From Streptomyces fumigatiscleroticus (lineage in GTDB: Bacteria > Actinomycetota > Actinomycetes > Streptomycetales > Streptomycetaceae): 64,000 nucleotides of DNA. Under the pieces are notes generated by a model, which saw nothing but the letters and a program-made list of their open reading frames with translations, was not told the DNA's origin and ran no database searches. Position numbers and translations under genes: made by a program. Positions 33,925 to 43,471 of the stretch are shown piece after piece; position 1 is the first letter of the stretch, and each line of letters starts with the position of its first letter. The DNA lies in the NCBI RefSeq assembly GCF_014647975.1, contig NZ_BMQF01000005.1, forward strand, positions 124,001 to 188,000. The letters are read 5' to 3'.

Positions 33925-35391
33925 ATGAACGACAGGCAATTGCCGGACGATCCGGCCGATCTCTTCGTCGTCCTTTACGACTTACTTCCGGAAGAACACT
34001 TCCGGGCCGACAAAGCGATCGACTGGTTGCACAATTCGACCGTTCGCGACCTGGCGGACCGCGTGTGCACCGGCGTACTGAGGACCGGCCGCGTCACGGC
34101 CGGCCTGACGGACGAGATCGTCGCCTCGATCCACGAACACGGTGACCAGGGCCTGTTCGCCGTCCTCACGGGACTGGACTGGGCCATGGCTCCGGCCAAC
34201 CCGTTCGGCCCGTGCTACGACGCGCCGACCATGGCGTGGCTCACCAGCCGCTATATCCGCCACAACCGCCTCAACAACCCCAAGGGAGAAACGACCGGGA
34301 TGCTGCTGCCCCGCTGCACCCGGCCGGGCCGCGTACAGGCCGAGTGGACGAGTAAAGCGGAATTCTTCAACGTTCACCGAGTCACGCCGGAGCACTGCCA
34401 GCGAATACAACTCGGTCGCATACCCGACAGAAATGATCCGGCGTTTTCCCCGGCGGAAGCGATTTCTGTCGGAGCGGTTCCGATGCTGGAGAAGTACGCC
34501 GAACTACGGTCCGAGAACCGGATGAAGAACGGCACGCAGCGCTATCGGTTCACGCCGGTCGCCGGCCGTCTCCGTGACCGCGTCGGCCAGGTGATCCGCC
34601 GTCTGGGCGCCTCGAACGCCGTGATCGGCGTACTGCCGGAGAGCGCGCTGTCCGCGCCGCTGGTGAGCCATTGGAAGGATCTGCTCAGGGATCTGCCCGA
34701 GGACAGCCGTCTTCAGTGGATCCTCCTCGGCACCGGTCCCCTCGGCTCCATGGACCCGCCGCCGAACCGGGCCGTCCTGGTCGACTGCCTCACCGGCCAG
34801 ACCGTGCTGGAGCAGGACAAGATGGCCGGCTTCACGGTGACCGCCGAGCTGGCGGCCCTGTGGCGGCTGCCCGTGGCGACCCACCAGGGACTCGCGGTCG
34901 AGGACATCACCCGAGGTCTGACCATCACCGTGCTGGAGAGCACGCTCGGCCGCATCGCCGTTCTGATCTGCGAGGACGTCAAACAGGCGGTCGGCTGGGA
35001 GGCCAAGCTCCAGGCGCTCGGCGTCTCGCACATCTTCGTCCCGCTCTTCGCCGCCCCCATCCGCAGGACCGTCGTCCAGTGGGAACGCCAGGCGGCACAG
35101 CGCTGCGTCGAGGAGTTCGGCGCCCAGGTCGTTCTCGCCAACAGCCTGGCCGTCGGCGCGGAGATGCGTGCCTCCTCCCCCCTGGATCCCGACGACGCCT
35201 TCAACTGTGTCGTCGTGGGACCGCGCACCCGTACGCCGACCACGTACGCCGACTACGAGACCCAGTTCTGCCGGGCCGACAGCGCCGCGGGACTGTCCCG
35301 CGTCGTGTTCCGCAACGGCACACGGGAGCAGGCGGCGCGGGGCGAGCCGCTGCCACTGCCGACGGTGCGGCGCGGCTGGGCGGCCGGATAA
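33925..35391 (+). CDS. nitrilase-superfamily (carbon-nitrogen hydrolase) domain protein with unknown N-terminal region
   Basis: A 488-aa protein. The nitrilase catalytic triad can be placed: Glu239 in VIGVLPESAL, Lys299 in LEQDKMAGF and Cys349 in AVLICEDVKQ, spaced as in the family. After it come SHIFVPLFAAP and AQVVLANSLA, the late strands of the fold. The first about 215 residues are a separate region: a helical start (DLFVVLYDLLPEEHFRADKA, LTDEIVASIHEHGDQGLFAV), then PANPFGPCYDAPTMAWLTSR and a His/Arg-rich part. I recognise no family for it. Nitrilase-fold enzymes cleave non-peptide C-N bonds; substrate unknown. ATG 33925 follows GGGGG. The 5' part and promoter are visibly poorer in GC, suggesting acquisition. 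Confidence 0.75.
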   Translation: MNDRQLPDDPADLFVVLYDLLPEEHFRADKAIDWLHNSTVRDLADRVCTGVLRTGRVTAGLTDEIVASIHEHGDQGLFAVLTGLDWAMAPANPFGPCYDAPTMAWLTSRYIRHNRLNNPKGETTGMLLPRCTRPGRVQAEWTSKAEFFNVHRVTPEHCQRIQLGRIPDRNDPAFSPAEAISVGAVPMLEKYAELRSENRMKNGTQRYRFTPVAGRLRDRVGQVIRRLGASNAVIGVLPESALSAPLVSHWKDLLRDLPEDSRLQWILLGTGPLGSMDPPPNRAVLVDCLTGQTVLEQDKMAGFTVTAELAALWRLPVATHQGLAVEDITRGLTITVLESTLGRIAVLICEDVKQAVGWEAKLQALGVSHIFVPLFAAPIRRTVVQWERQAAQRCVEEFGAQVVLANSLAVGAEMRASSPLDPDDAFNCVVVGPRTRTPTTYADYETQFCRADSAAGLSRVVFRNGTREQAARGEPLPLPTVRRGWAAG

Positions 35392-35577
35392 CCGGGCGGG
35401 ACGGCCGGACAGCCGGGCGTGTGGGGCGGCCGGACGGCCGGAGGGGGCAGGCCGGACAGCCGCCGACCGGACGGGAGCAGACCGACCAGACGGCCGGACG
35501 GGGGCGGGCCGGACAGCCGGCCCGGCGGAAACGGGCGGCGTTCCGCCGCCGTCCCCGCTCGCCCCAGCCACCTCCGC
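35392..35577. repeat. GC-rich repeats of GCCGGACAGCC/GGCCGGACGG
   Basis: The 186-bp gap between the convergent nitrilase-like and amidohydrolase genes consists of irregularly spaced copies of GGCCGGACGG and GCCGGACAGCC. It is the third intergenic repeat region of this style. No clean terminator hairpin was picked out. Confidence 0.6.
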
Positions 35578-36684
35578 TCACTCCAGTCCGTACACCCGCC
35601 GCGCGTTGTCCGCCGCGATCATCCCGGCCACCCGCTGGGCGTCCTTCAGGGACCACGCCCCCTCCGCCACCCAGCCGCCGAGGACCCGTCCCAGGGCCTC
35701 GCGGAACAGCCGCGCCGCGACCACGTGCAGCTCGGGCAGCCCGTGCGCCCCGCTGGAGAAGAGGATCTTGCCGAACGGGGCCAGCTCCAGGATCTCGCCG
35801 AGGACGGTCGCGGCACGGGCTCCGGTGCGGACCAGGGCGGCGCCCGAGTCGGCGTACACGTGCGGGAAGACCCCGGCGAGATGGGCGGCGTGCCGGTGGT
35901 ACGGATAGCCGTGCAGCAGGACCAGGTCGGTGCCCAGCCCGGCGGTGGCCCGGACGAAGTCCGTCAGCAGCACCGGATCGGTGCGGTCGATGCGCAGGCC
36001 CGGCTCGCCCAGCCCCGCGTGCAGCTGGAGGGGCCGGCCCGTGGCCACCGCGTTCCACAGCACATGCCTGAGCAGCACCGGGTCGCTCAGCTCCCCGCCG
36101 ACCTCCCGCCCGGCCAGCCACCGGCCTGCCGCGCCGCGCACCTCGCCGGGGCCCGGCGGTTCGGGGGCGAGCGCCAGCCCGTGCCGCACTCCGGCGACGG
36201 AGGTGAAGGCGACGGCGTGCGCGGCGGCGCCGTGCACCGCCTCGGCGAGGTTGGCGAGGAAGCACTCGACGGTGCCGGAGGTGTCGGCGACCTGCTCGGC
36301 GAGCAGTTCCAGCCGCACGATCTCGTGGGCGTCGGCGTCCGAGGCGCAGGCCAGCTCGGCGGGGCCGGTCAGATCGCCGAGCAGGCCGGTGTCGACCAGG
36401 TAGGTCGTGATGCCGCTGCCCCGCAGCAGCCGGCGGCCCGACTCCAGCACGCCGAGCTCCCGGCGCCGGGCGAGATAGCGGGCGGGCGGGCAGTGCTGCT
36501 CCAGGCCGAGCAGCGGGGGGCACCAGCGGCGCACCGCGAACCCGGTCTGGGTGTCGAACAGGGTGGTGCCCGGCGCGGGCGGGCCCTCGGTACGGGCGAG
36601 CCGGGCCTCGAAGGTGCCGAGGCCCAGCTCGCCCCTGAGCACGCCGTGGCAGTACTGGTCCACGAGGGACGGCGTTTCGATCAT
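35578..36684 (-). CDS. amidohydrolase-family (Amidohydro_2-like) protein
   Basis: A 368-aa TIM-barrel-type protein. Likely metal or active-site segments are SLVDQYCHGVL (N-terminal), RPLQLHAGLGEPGLRID (about residue 217, strand-end His), LVLLHGYPYHRHAAHLAG (about 252) and VYADSGAAL followed by GKILFSSGAHGLPE (about 307). This is the pattern of amidohydrolase-2 proteins, which act as hydrolases or decarboxylases with one metal. The first His-x-His is not canonical, so activity could be altered. The ending QRVAGMIAADNARRVYGLE is typical. It stands alone; some relatives occur with gamma-glutamyl-polyamine genes, but none are here. Confidence 0.75.
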   Translation of the reverse strand: MIETPSLVDQYCHGVLRGELGLGTFEARLARTEGPPAPGTTLFDTQTGFAVRRWCPPLLGLEQHCPPARYLARRRELGVLESGRRLLRGSGITTYLVDTGLLGDLTGPAELACASDADAHEIVRLELLAEQVADTSGTVECFLANLAEAVHGAAAHAVAFTSVAGVRHGLALAPEPPGPGEVRGAAGRWLAGREVGGELSDPVLLRHVLWNAVATGRPLQLHAGLGEPGLRIDRTDPVLLTDFVRATAGLGTDLVLLHGYPYHRHAAHLAGVFPHVYADSGAALVRTGARAATVLGEILELAPFGKILFSSGAHGLPELHVVAARLFREALGRVLGGWVAEGAWSLKDAQRVAGMIAADNARRVYGLE

Positions 36685-36838
36685 CCGGACTCCCCGCGTC
36701 TGGGCCGTGTGCGCTTCCGTGTGCGCTTCTCACAGGTCCTAACGGGTGAGCCGTGGAGTGGGTGTGGGTCTCCCGCCCCTCGTGCCGCACCGGCACACCG
36801 CGCGCGACGGGGGCGGTCCCGGCCGCCGCCGCCCGGGA

Positions 36839-37204
36839 TCAGCCGTTGCGGGCTCCGCCCAGCTGGATGCCGGCCATCCGCGACCACTCGTACGGCCCAG
36901 TCCGCACCTTGGCCGCGAGCGCGCCGTCGAAGGCGTCGTGAACGGTGATCCCGGCCTTCTCCGCCGCCTGCCGGGCGAGGGCGTAGCTGGGCGCCACCAG
37001 GTCGCCCCAGCCGCCGTCCTCGCCGACGAGCACGATCCGGGCGCCGCGCTGTCCGATGTACGCCACCTGGCCCTCGGCCCCGCCGTGCGCCCGGGCGAAG
37101 GAGCCGATCCGCTTGGCGAGCCGCGCCACGCGGCGCTCCTCCCGGGCCGCCGCCCGCCCGGTGCCGGCGCCGGTGCCCTCGTCAACCTGCTTGGTGTCTG
37201 CCAT
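36839..37204 (-). CDS. conserved hypothetical protein, 121 aa
   Basis: Not assigned to a function. A 121-aa soluble protein: a charged Ala/Gly/Arg start (MADTKQVDEGTGAGTG) and a helix RVARLAKRIGSFARAH. Then comes a compact alpha/beta core with GQVAYIGQRGARIVLVGEDG, WGDLVAPSYALARQAAEKAG and TGPYEWSRMAGIQL, which looks intact and conserved. It is found near ctaB in Streptomyces as far as I recall. ATG 37204 starts it; a strong hairpin separates it from ctaB upstream, so it should have its own promoter within 35 bp or be read through. Confidence 0.75.
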   Translation of the reverse strand: MADTKQVDEGTGAGTGRAAAREERRVARLAKRIGSFARAHGGAEGQVAYIGQRGARIVLVGEDGGWGDLVAPSYALARQAAEKAGITVHDAFDGALAAKVRTGPYEWSRMAGIQLGGARNG

Positions 37205-37239
37205 GGCCAGGATGCTACCGGCGGGTAGGGACAACGGCG

Positions 37240-37279
37240 ACGGGCGGGGTGCGTGGTCTTGAGCACGCACCCCGCCCGT
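37240..37279 (-). terminator. terminator after ctaB
   Basis: A 16-bp perfect stem (37240-37255 with 37264-37279) with an 8-nt loop GTCTTGAG lies 58 bp past the ctaB stop. Confidence 0.85.
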
Positions 37280-37337
37280 AGGCGGAGATCAGGGGTGACC
37301 GCGGGAGGTTCACCGCGGGAAGATCACCGGAGTTGGA

Positions 37338-38291
37338 TCAGCGCAGGAAGGGGTCCACCGCCACCGCCACGAACAGCAGCGACACATAGGTGATTGACCA
37401 GTGGAACAGACGCATCTCCTTGAGCTTGGCGCCGGTCACCTCGGCCTTGGCGCGGTTCTGCAACCCGTGCGCCTCCCACAGCCACCAGCCGCCCGCGACC
37501 AGGGCGACCGCGGTGTAGAACCAGCCCGTGTAGCCCAGCGGCGTCAGCAGCAGCGAGACCGCGACCATCACCCAGCTGTAGATCACGATCTGCCGGGCGA
37601 CCACCTTGTTGGAGGCGATGACCGGCAGCATCGGCACGCCCACGCGCGCGTAGTCCTCCTTCACCTTCATGGACAGCGGCCAGTAGTGCGGCGGCGTCCA
37701 GAAGAACATGACGAGGAAGAGGATGACGGGCGCCCACGACATGGAGTTGGTGACGGACGACCAGCCGATCAGCACCGGCAGACAACCGGCGATACCGCCC
37801 CAGACGATGTTCTGCGAGGTACGGCGCTTGAGGATCATCGTGTAGACGACGACATAGAACAGGAGCGCGCCCAGCGACAGCCAGGCCGACAGCCAGTTCA
37901 CGGTGAGGCCGAACAGCAGCGTCGAGACGACCGCCAGCGTGATGCCGAAGACCAGGCACTCGCGCGGGCTGACCATGCCGGTGACCAGCGGGCGCTGCGC
38001 CGTACGGTCCATGAGCGCGTCGATGTCGCGGTCGATGTACATGTTCAGCGCGTTGGCACCGCCCGCGGAGAGGTACCCGCCGACGCAGGTGAGCAGCACC
38101 AGCTTCAGGTCGGGCACACCCTGCTGCGCCAGGAACATCACCGGGACGGTGGTGATCAGCAGCAGCTCGATGATCCGCGGCTTGGTCAGTGCCACGAACG
38201 CCTTGACACGGGCCCCGAACGGCCGGTGACTCGAGTCCGAGTTCTGGCTCGTCCCGATTACCCCCGCTGGACGGGATTCGACGGCCGTCAC
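37338..38291 (-). CDS. ctaB: protoheme IX farnesyltransferase (heme O synthase)
   Basis: A 317-aa UbiA-family prenyltransferase with about nine membrane helices. The first Asp-rich motif [20 protein letters not shown] (about residues 75-94) binds prenyl diphosphate; [13 protein letters not shown] and the second conserved loop [17 protein letters not shown] follow. It attaches farnesyl to heme b to give heme O, the substrate of CtaA. GTG at 38291 is selected because AGGGG precedes it by a few bases and the N-terminus matches streptomycete CtaB; a longer frame upstream would run into the promoter region. It is divergent from tkt. Confidence 0.95.
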   Translation of the reverse strand: MTAVESRPAGVIGTSQNSDSSHRPFGARVKAFVALTKPRIIELLLITTVPVMFLAQQGVPDLKLVLLTCVGGYLSAGGANALNMYIDRDIDALMDRTAQRPLVTGMVSPRECLVFGITLAVVSTLLFGLTVNWLSAWLSLGALLFYVVVYTMILKRRTSQNIVWGGIAGCLPVLIGWSSVTNSMSWAPVILFLVMFFWTPPHYWPLSMKVKEDYARVGVPMLPVIASNKVVARQIVIYSWVMVAVSLLLTPLGYTGWFYTAVALVAGGWWLWEAHGLQNRAKAEVTGAKLKEMRLFHWSITYVSLLFVAVAVDPFLR

Positions 38292-38704
38292 GCACACCCC
38301 TACAGAGACTCCAGGCAAGCCTTCCCGTGTGAAGTGCCGGTAAAGGCTCGCGCGTACCACGCCACTGTAGACGTTGCCCACACCCCGACCTTCGCGGGGG
38401 TGGGGTCGTGTCCGGAGGCATGGCCCGAGGTGCGTACACGGCTCGGGCGCCGAGGCCGTCCGACGGGCGTGAACCGGCTCGATTGAGCACACGGATGAGC
38501 GGCTCCGTATTCAGTTGGCGGACAGCCTTACAGGCTGGTCGGGAGGCGGATCGCCGCCGGGCCCGGCAGTCTGGTCGGGCCGAGAAAATGCGCCTACTTC
38601 CGGGGGTAGGCTCGACACCGGCCGGCCGACGCCAGAACGCCGGCAGCCGGTGGGCGGGCCCCGCACACCGGCAACCGACATGTGGAGAGGAGCCCTGACC
38701 CAGG
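38292..38704. promoter_or_regulatory. 413-bp divergent region between ctaB and tkt
   Basis: No gene. A small hairpin GCCTAC/GTAGGC (38592-38597 with 38606-38611) lies about 95 bp before tkt. CAGCC/GGCTG pairs around TTACA near 38523-38537. Both transcripts must start here, but I could not fix -10/-35 elements with confidence. Confidence 0.4.
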
Positions 38705-40792
38705 GTGAGCACCAAGCCGACCACCACAGACCTCGAGTGGACCGAACTGGACCAGCGTGCGGTCGACACCGCCCGAGTCCTGGCCGCCGATGCCGTACAG
38801 AAGGTCGGCAACGGCCATCCCGGTACGGCGATGAGCCTGGCACCCGCCGCCTACACCCTCTTCCAGAAGGTGATGCGGCACGACCCCGCCGACGCGAACT
38901 GGGTCGGACGCGACCGCTTCGTGCTGTCCGCCGGCCACTCGTCCCTGACCCTTTACACCCAGCTGTACCTGGCCGGTTTCGGCCTGGAGCTGGACGACCT
39001 GAAGTCCTTCCGCACCTGGGGTTCCAAGACCCCGGGCCACCCGGAGTACGGCCACACCACCGGCGTGGAGACCACCACCGGCCCGCTCGGCCAGGGCGTC
39101 GCCAACGCGGTGGGCATGGCGATGGCCGCCCGCTACGAGCGCGGCCTGTTCGACCCGGAGGCCGCCGAGGGCGAGTCCCCCTTCGACCACTTCATCTACT
39201 GCATCGCCGGTGACGGCTGCCTCCAGGAGGGCATCTCCGCGGAGGCGTCCTCGCTGGCCGGGCACCAGAAGCTGGGCAACCTGATCCTGCTGTGGGACGA
39301 CAACCACATCTCGATCGAGGGCGACACCGAGACGGCCGTCTCCGAGGACACCGTCAAGCGGTACGAGGCCTACGGCTGGCACGTGCAGCGGGTGCAGCCG
39401 CAGGAGAACGGCGACCTGGACCCGAAGGCGATCTACGCCGCGATCCAGGAGGCCAAGGCGGTCACCGACCGGCCGTCCTTCATCGCGATGCGCTCGATCA
39501 TCGCCTGGCCCGCGCCGAACGCGCAGAACACCGAGGCCGCGCACGGCTCGGCGCTCGGCGACGACGAGGTCGCGGCCACCAAGCGGGTCCTGGGCTTCGA
39601 CCCCGAGCAGTCCTTCGAGGTCGCCGACGAGGTCCTCGCCCACACCCGCAAGGCCCTTGACCGGGGCGCCGAGGCCAAGGCCGAGTGGGAGAAGTCCTTC
39701 CAGGCCTGGCGGGAGCGCAACGCCGAGCGCGCCGCCGAGTTCGACCGCATCGCCAAGGGCGAGCTGCCCACCGGCTGGGAGGAGAAGATCCCGGTCTTCG
39801 AGACCGGCAAGGCCGTCGCCACCCGCGCCGCCTCCGGCAAGGTCCTCCAGGCGCTCGGCGCGGTGATCCCGGAGCTGTGGGGCGGCTCGGCCGACCTGGC
39901 CGGCTCCAACAACACCACCATCGACAAGACCTCCTCCTTCCTCCCGAAGGGCAACCCGCTGCCCGAGGCGGACCCGTACGGCCGTACGATCCACTTCGGC
40001 ATCCGCGAGCACTCCATGGGCGCGGAGCTGAACGGCATCACGCTGCACGGCAACACCCGCGCCTACGGCGGCACCTTCCTGGTCTTCTCGGACTACATGC
40101 GCAACGCCGTGCGGCTGTCCGCGCTGATGCACCTGCCGGTCACCTACGTGTGGACGCACGACTCCATCGGCCTGGGCGAGGACGGCCCCACCCACCAGCC
40201 GGTCGAGCACCTGGCCTCGCTGCGCGCCATCCCGGGCCTGAACATCGTCCGTCCGGCCGACGCCAACGAGACCGCCATCGCCTGGCGCGAGATCCAGCGC
40301 CGCTGGACCAAGGAGTACGGCAAGGGCGCCCCGCACGGCCTGGCGCTCACCCGGCAGGGCGTGCCGACCTACGAGCCGAACGACGACGCGGCCAGGGGCG
40401 GCTACGTGCTGTTCGAGGCCGACGGCGGCGAGCCCCAGGTCGTCCTGATCGCCACCGGTTCCGAGGTGCACGTCGCCGTCGAGGCGCGCGAGCGGCTCCA
40501 GGCCGACGGCGTGCCCACCCGGGTCGTCTCCATGCCGTGTGTGGAGTGGTTCGAGGAGCAGGACCAGGGGTACCGGGAGAGCGTTCTGCCCCCGGCCGTG
40601 AAGGCCCGCGTCGCGGTCGAGGCCGGAATCGGTCTCACCTGGCACAAGTACGTCGGGGACGCCGGCCGCATCGTTTCCCTGGAGCACTTCGGTGCTTCGG
40701 CCGACGGCAAGGTTCTCTTCCAGGAGTACGGCTTCACTGCCGAGAACGTCGCCGACAAGGCCCGGGAATCGATTGCCGCAGCCCAGCGCTGA
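38705..40792 (+). CDS. tkt: transketolase
   Basis: A 695-aa thiamine-diphosphate enzyme of full length. [20 protein letters not shown] (residues 40-59), the TPP motif [20 protein letters not shown] (about 164-183) with [11 protein letters not shown], the acceptor-site [13 protein letters not shown], and the pyrimidine-domain Glu region in the middle are all visible. The C-terminal domain starts near [12 protein letters not shown]. It moves two-carbon ketol units between sugar phosphates in the non-oxidative pentose-phosphate pathway. GTG 38705 begins it. It heads the operon tkt-tal-zwf-opcA-pgl. Confidence 0.97.
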   Translation: MSTKPTTTDLEWTELDQRAVDTARVLAADAVQKVGNGHPGTAMSLAPAAYTLFQKVMRHDPADANWVGRDRFVLSAGHSSLTLYTQLYLAGFGLELDDLKSFRTWGSKTPGHPEYGHTTGVETTTGPLGQGVANAVGMAMAARYERGLFDPEAAEGESPFDHFIYCIAGDGCLQEGISAEASSLAGHQKLGNLILLWDDNHISIEGDTETAVSEDTVKRYEAYGWHVQRVQPQENGDLDPKAIYAAIQEAKAVTDRPSFIAMRSIIAWPAPNAQNTEAAHGSALGDDEVAATKRVLGFDPEQSFEVADEVLAHTRKALDRGAEAKAEWEKSFQAWRERNAERAAEFDRIAKGELPTGWEEKIPVFETGKAVATRAASGKVLQALGAVIPELWGGSADLAGSNNTTIDKTSSFLPKGNPLPEADPYGRTIHFGIREHSMGAELNGITLHGNTRAYGGTFLVFSDYMRNAVRLSALMHLPVTYVWTHDSIGLGEDGPTHQPVEHLASLRAIPGLNIVRPADANETAIAWREIQRRWTKEYGKGAPHGLALTRQGVPTYEPNDDAARGGYVLFEADGGEPQVVLIATGSEVHVAVEARERLQADGVPTRVVSMPCVEWFEEQDQGYRESVLPPAVKARVAVEAGIGLTWHKYVGDAGRIVSLEHFGASADGKVLFQEYGFTAENVADKARESIAAAQR

Positions 40793-40827
40793 CGCTGATA
40801 TCACGACACGTAGGAGATGCATTTTCC

Positions 40828-41946
40828 ATGACAGACGCACTCAAGCGCCTCTCCGATGAAGGCGTCGCGATCTGGCTGGACGACCTGTCGCGCAAGCGGA
40901 TCACGTCCGGCAACCTCGCCGAGCTGATCGACCAGCAGCACGTCGTGGGCGTCACCACCAACCCGACCATCTTCCAGAAGGCGATCTCCGAGGGCGACGG
41001 CTACGACCAGCAGCTCTCCGACCTCGCCGCCCGCAAGGTCACGGTCGAAGAGGCCATCCGCATGATCACGACGGCGGACGTCCGGGACGCCGCCGACATC
41101 CTGCGCCCGCTGTACGACGCCACCGGCGGCAAGGACGGCCGGGTCTCCATCGAGGTCGACCCGCGGCTGGCCCACAACACCAAGGCCACCGTCGCCGAGG
41201 CGAAGCAGCTGGCCTGGCTGGTGGACCGGCCCAACACGCTGATCAAGATCCCGGCGACCGAGGCGGGCCTGCCCGCGATCGCCGAGACCATCGGCAACGG
41301 CATCAGCGTCAACGTCACGCTGATCTTCTCGCTGGAGCGCTACCGCAAGGTCATGGACGCCTTCCTGACCGGCCTGGAGAAGGCCAAGGAGCGCGGCCTG
41401 GACCTGTCGCAGATCCACTCGGTGGCGTCCTTCTTCGTGTCCCGCGTGGACACCGAGATCGACAAGCGGATCGACGCCCTGGGCACCGACGAGGCCAAGG
41501 CGCTGCGCGGCAAGGCCGGCGTCGCCAACGCCCGCCTGGCCTACCAGGCCTACGAGGAGGTCTTCTCCTCCGACCGCTGGAGCGCCCTGGAGAACGCCGG
41601 CGCCAACAAGCAGCGCCCGCTGTGGGCCTCCACCGGCGTGAAGGACCCGGCGTACAAGAAGACCATGTACGTCGAGGAGCTGGTGGCGCCGAACACGGTG
41701 AACACCATGCCTGAGGCCACGCTCCAGGCCACCGAGGAGCAGGGCGAGATCCGCGGCGACGCCGTCACGGGCACCTACGCACAGGCCCGTGCCGACCTCG
41801 ACGCGCTGGAGAAGCTCGGCATCTCCTACGACGAGGTGGTCCAGCTCCTGGAGGACGAGGGCGTCGACAAGTTCGAGGCGTCCTGGAACGACCTGCTGAA
41901 GTCGACCGAGGCGGAACTCAAGCGCCTCGCCCCCTCGGAGGGCTGA
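40828..41946 (+). CDS. tal: transaldolase
   Basis: A 372-aa transaldolase of the long actinobacterial type. SNP-equivalent [15 protein letters not shown] (about residue 40), the catalytic lysine in [12 protein letters not shown] (about 139), and [14 protein letters not shown] follow the family. It transfers dihydroxyacetone between sedoheptulose-7-phosphate and glyceraldehyde-3-phosphate. AGGAG lies upstream of the ATG at 40828. It follows tkt by 35 bp and precedes zwf by one base. Confidence 0.97.
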   Translation: MTDALKRLSDEGVAIWLDDLSRKRITSGNLAELIDQQHVVGVTTNPTIFQKAISEGDGYDQQLSDLAARKVTVEEAIRMITTADVRDAADILRPLYDATGGKDGRVSIEVDPRLAHNTKATVAEAKQLAWLVDRPNTLIKIPATEAGLPAIAETIGNGISVNVTLIFSLERYRKVMDAFLTGLEKAKERGLDLSQIHSVASFFVSRVDTEIDKRIDALGTDEAKALRGKAGVANARLAYQAYEEVFSSDRWSALENAGANKQRPLWASTGVKDPAYKKTMYVEELVAPNTVNTMPEATLQATEEQGEIRGDAVTGTYAQARADLDALEKLGISYDEVVQLLEDEGVDKFEASWNDLLKSTEAELKRLAPSEG

Positions 41947-41947
41947 A

Positions 41948-43471
41948 TTGTCAAGCAGCAATCCGCTGCGTGACCCCGCCGACCGACGGCTCCCGCGTAT
42001 CGCGGGGCCGTCGGGTCTGGTCATTTTCGGCGTCACGGGCGATCTGTCGCGCAAGAAGCTCATGCCTGCTGTGTACGACCTCGCCAACCGCGGACTGCTG
42101 CCGCCGGGCTTCTCGCTCGTCGGCTTCGCCCGCCGCGACTGGGAGCACGAGGACTTCGCCCAGGTCGTGCACGATGCTGTCAAGGAGCACTCGCGGACGC
42201 CGTTCCGCGAGGAGGTCTGGCAGCAGCTCATCCAGGGGATGCGCTTCGTCCAGGGCACCTTCGACGACGACGAGGCCTTCGTCCGGCTGCGCTCCACCAT
42301 CGAGGAGCTGGACAAGGCGCAGGGCACCGGGGGCAACTTCGCCTTCTACCTGTCGGTGCCGCCGCGCTCCTTCCCGGTCGTCATTCAGCAGCTGAAGAAG
42401 CACGGCCTGGCCGACCAGCAGGGCGGCTCCTGGCGGCGCGCGGTCATCGAGAAGCCCTTCGGCCACGACCTGGAGTCGGCCAAGGAGCTCAACTCCATCG
42501 TCCACGAGGTCTTCGCCCCGGAGCAGGTCTTCCGCATCGACCACTACCTGGGCAAGGAGACCGTCCAGAACATTCTGGCGCTGCGCTTCGCCAACCAGAT
42601 GTTCGAACCCGTCTGGAACCGGTCCTATGTGGACCACATACAGATCACGATGGCCGAGGACATCGGCATCGGCGGCCGGGCCGGCTACTACGACGGCATC
42701 GGCGCCGCCCGCGACGTCATCCAGAACCACCTGCTCCAGCTGCTCGCGCTGACCGCGATGGAGGAGCCCTCCTCCTTCGACGCCGACGCGCTGGCCGCGG
42801 AGAAGACCAAGGTGCTGGGCGCGGTGAAGCTGCCCAAGGACCTGGGCCGCGACACCGTGCGCGCCCAGTACGCGGCCGGCTGGCAGGGCGGCGAGAAGGT
42901 CACCGGCTACCTGGAGGAAGAGGGCATCGACCCGAACTCCAAGACCGACACCTACGCCGCGATCAAGGTGGGCATCGACAACCGCCGCTGGGCGGGGGTC
43001 CCCTTCTATCTGCGCACCGGCAAGCGCCTGGGCCGCCGGGTCACCGAGATCGCGGTGGTCTTCCAGCGGGCGCCGCACTCCCCCTTCGACACCACCGCCA
43101 CCGAGGAACTGGGCTCCAACGCGATCGTCATCCGCGTCCAGCCCGACGAGGGCGTCACCGTCCGCTTCGGCTCCAAGGTGCCGGGCACCTCGATGGAGAT
43201 CCGGGACGTGTCGATGGACTTCGCCTACGGCGAGTCCTTCACCGAGTCCAGCCCCGAGGCCTACGAGCGCCTCATCCTGGACGTGCTGCTCGGCGACTCC
43301 AACCTCTTCCCGCGCACCGAGGAGGTGGAGCTGTCCTGGCAGATCCTCGACCCGATCGAGGAGTACTGGGACACCCACGGCAGGCCCGCCCAGTACCCGT
43401 CCGGCACCTGGGGTCCCGTCGAGGCGGACGAGATGCTCGCACGAGACGGACGGAGCTGGCGCCGGCCATGA
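41948..43471 (+). CDS. zwf: glucose-6-phosphate 1-dehydrogenase
   Basis: A 507-aa enzyme. The nucleotide-binding FGVTGDLSRKKLMPA (about residues 27-41), the active-site signature FRIDHYLGKE (about 197-206) and the conserved RTGKRL region (about 356) are present. It oxidises glucose-6-phosphate to 6-phosphogluconolactone, making NADPH. The start is TTG at 41948, one base after the tal stop, with GGAGGG inside the end of tal. Its stop overlaps opcA (ATGA). In actinobacteria the enzyme needs or is stimulated by OpcA, encoded next. Confidence 0.96.
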   Translation: MSSSNPLRDPADRRLPRIAGPSGLVIFGVTGDLSRKKLMPAVYDLANRGLLPPGFSLVGFARRDWEHEDFAQVVHDAVKEHSRTPFREEVWQQLIQGMRFVQGTFDDDEAFVRLRSTIEELDKAQGTGGNFAFYLSVPPRSFPVVIQQLKKHGLADQQGGSWRRAVIEKPFGHDLESAKELNSIVHEVFAPEQVFRIDHYLGKETVQNILALRFANQMFEPVWNRSYVDHIQITMAEDIGIGGRAGYYDGIGAARDVIQNHLLQLLALTAMEEPSSFDADALAAEKTKVLGAVKLPKDLGRDTVRAQYAAGWQGGEKVTGYLEEEGIDPNSKTDTYAAIKVGIDNRRWAGVPFYLRTGKRLGRRVTEIAVVFQRAPHSPFDTTATEELGSNAIVIRVQPDEGVTVRFGSKVPGTSMEIRDVSMDFAYGESFTESSPEAYERLILDVLLGDSNLFPRTEEVELSWQILDPIEEYWDTHGRPAQYPSGTWGPVEADEMLARDGRSWRRP

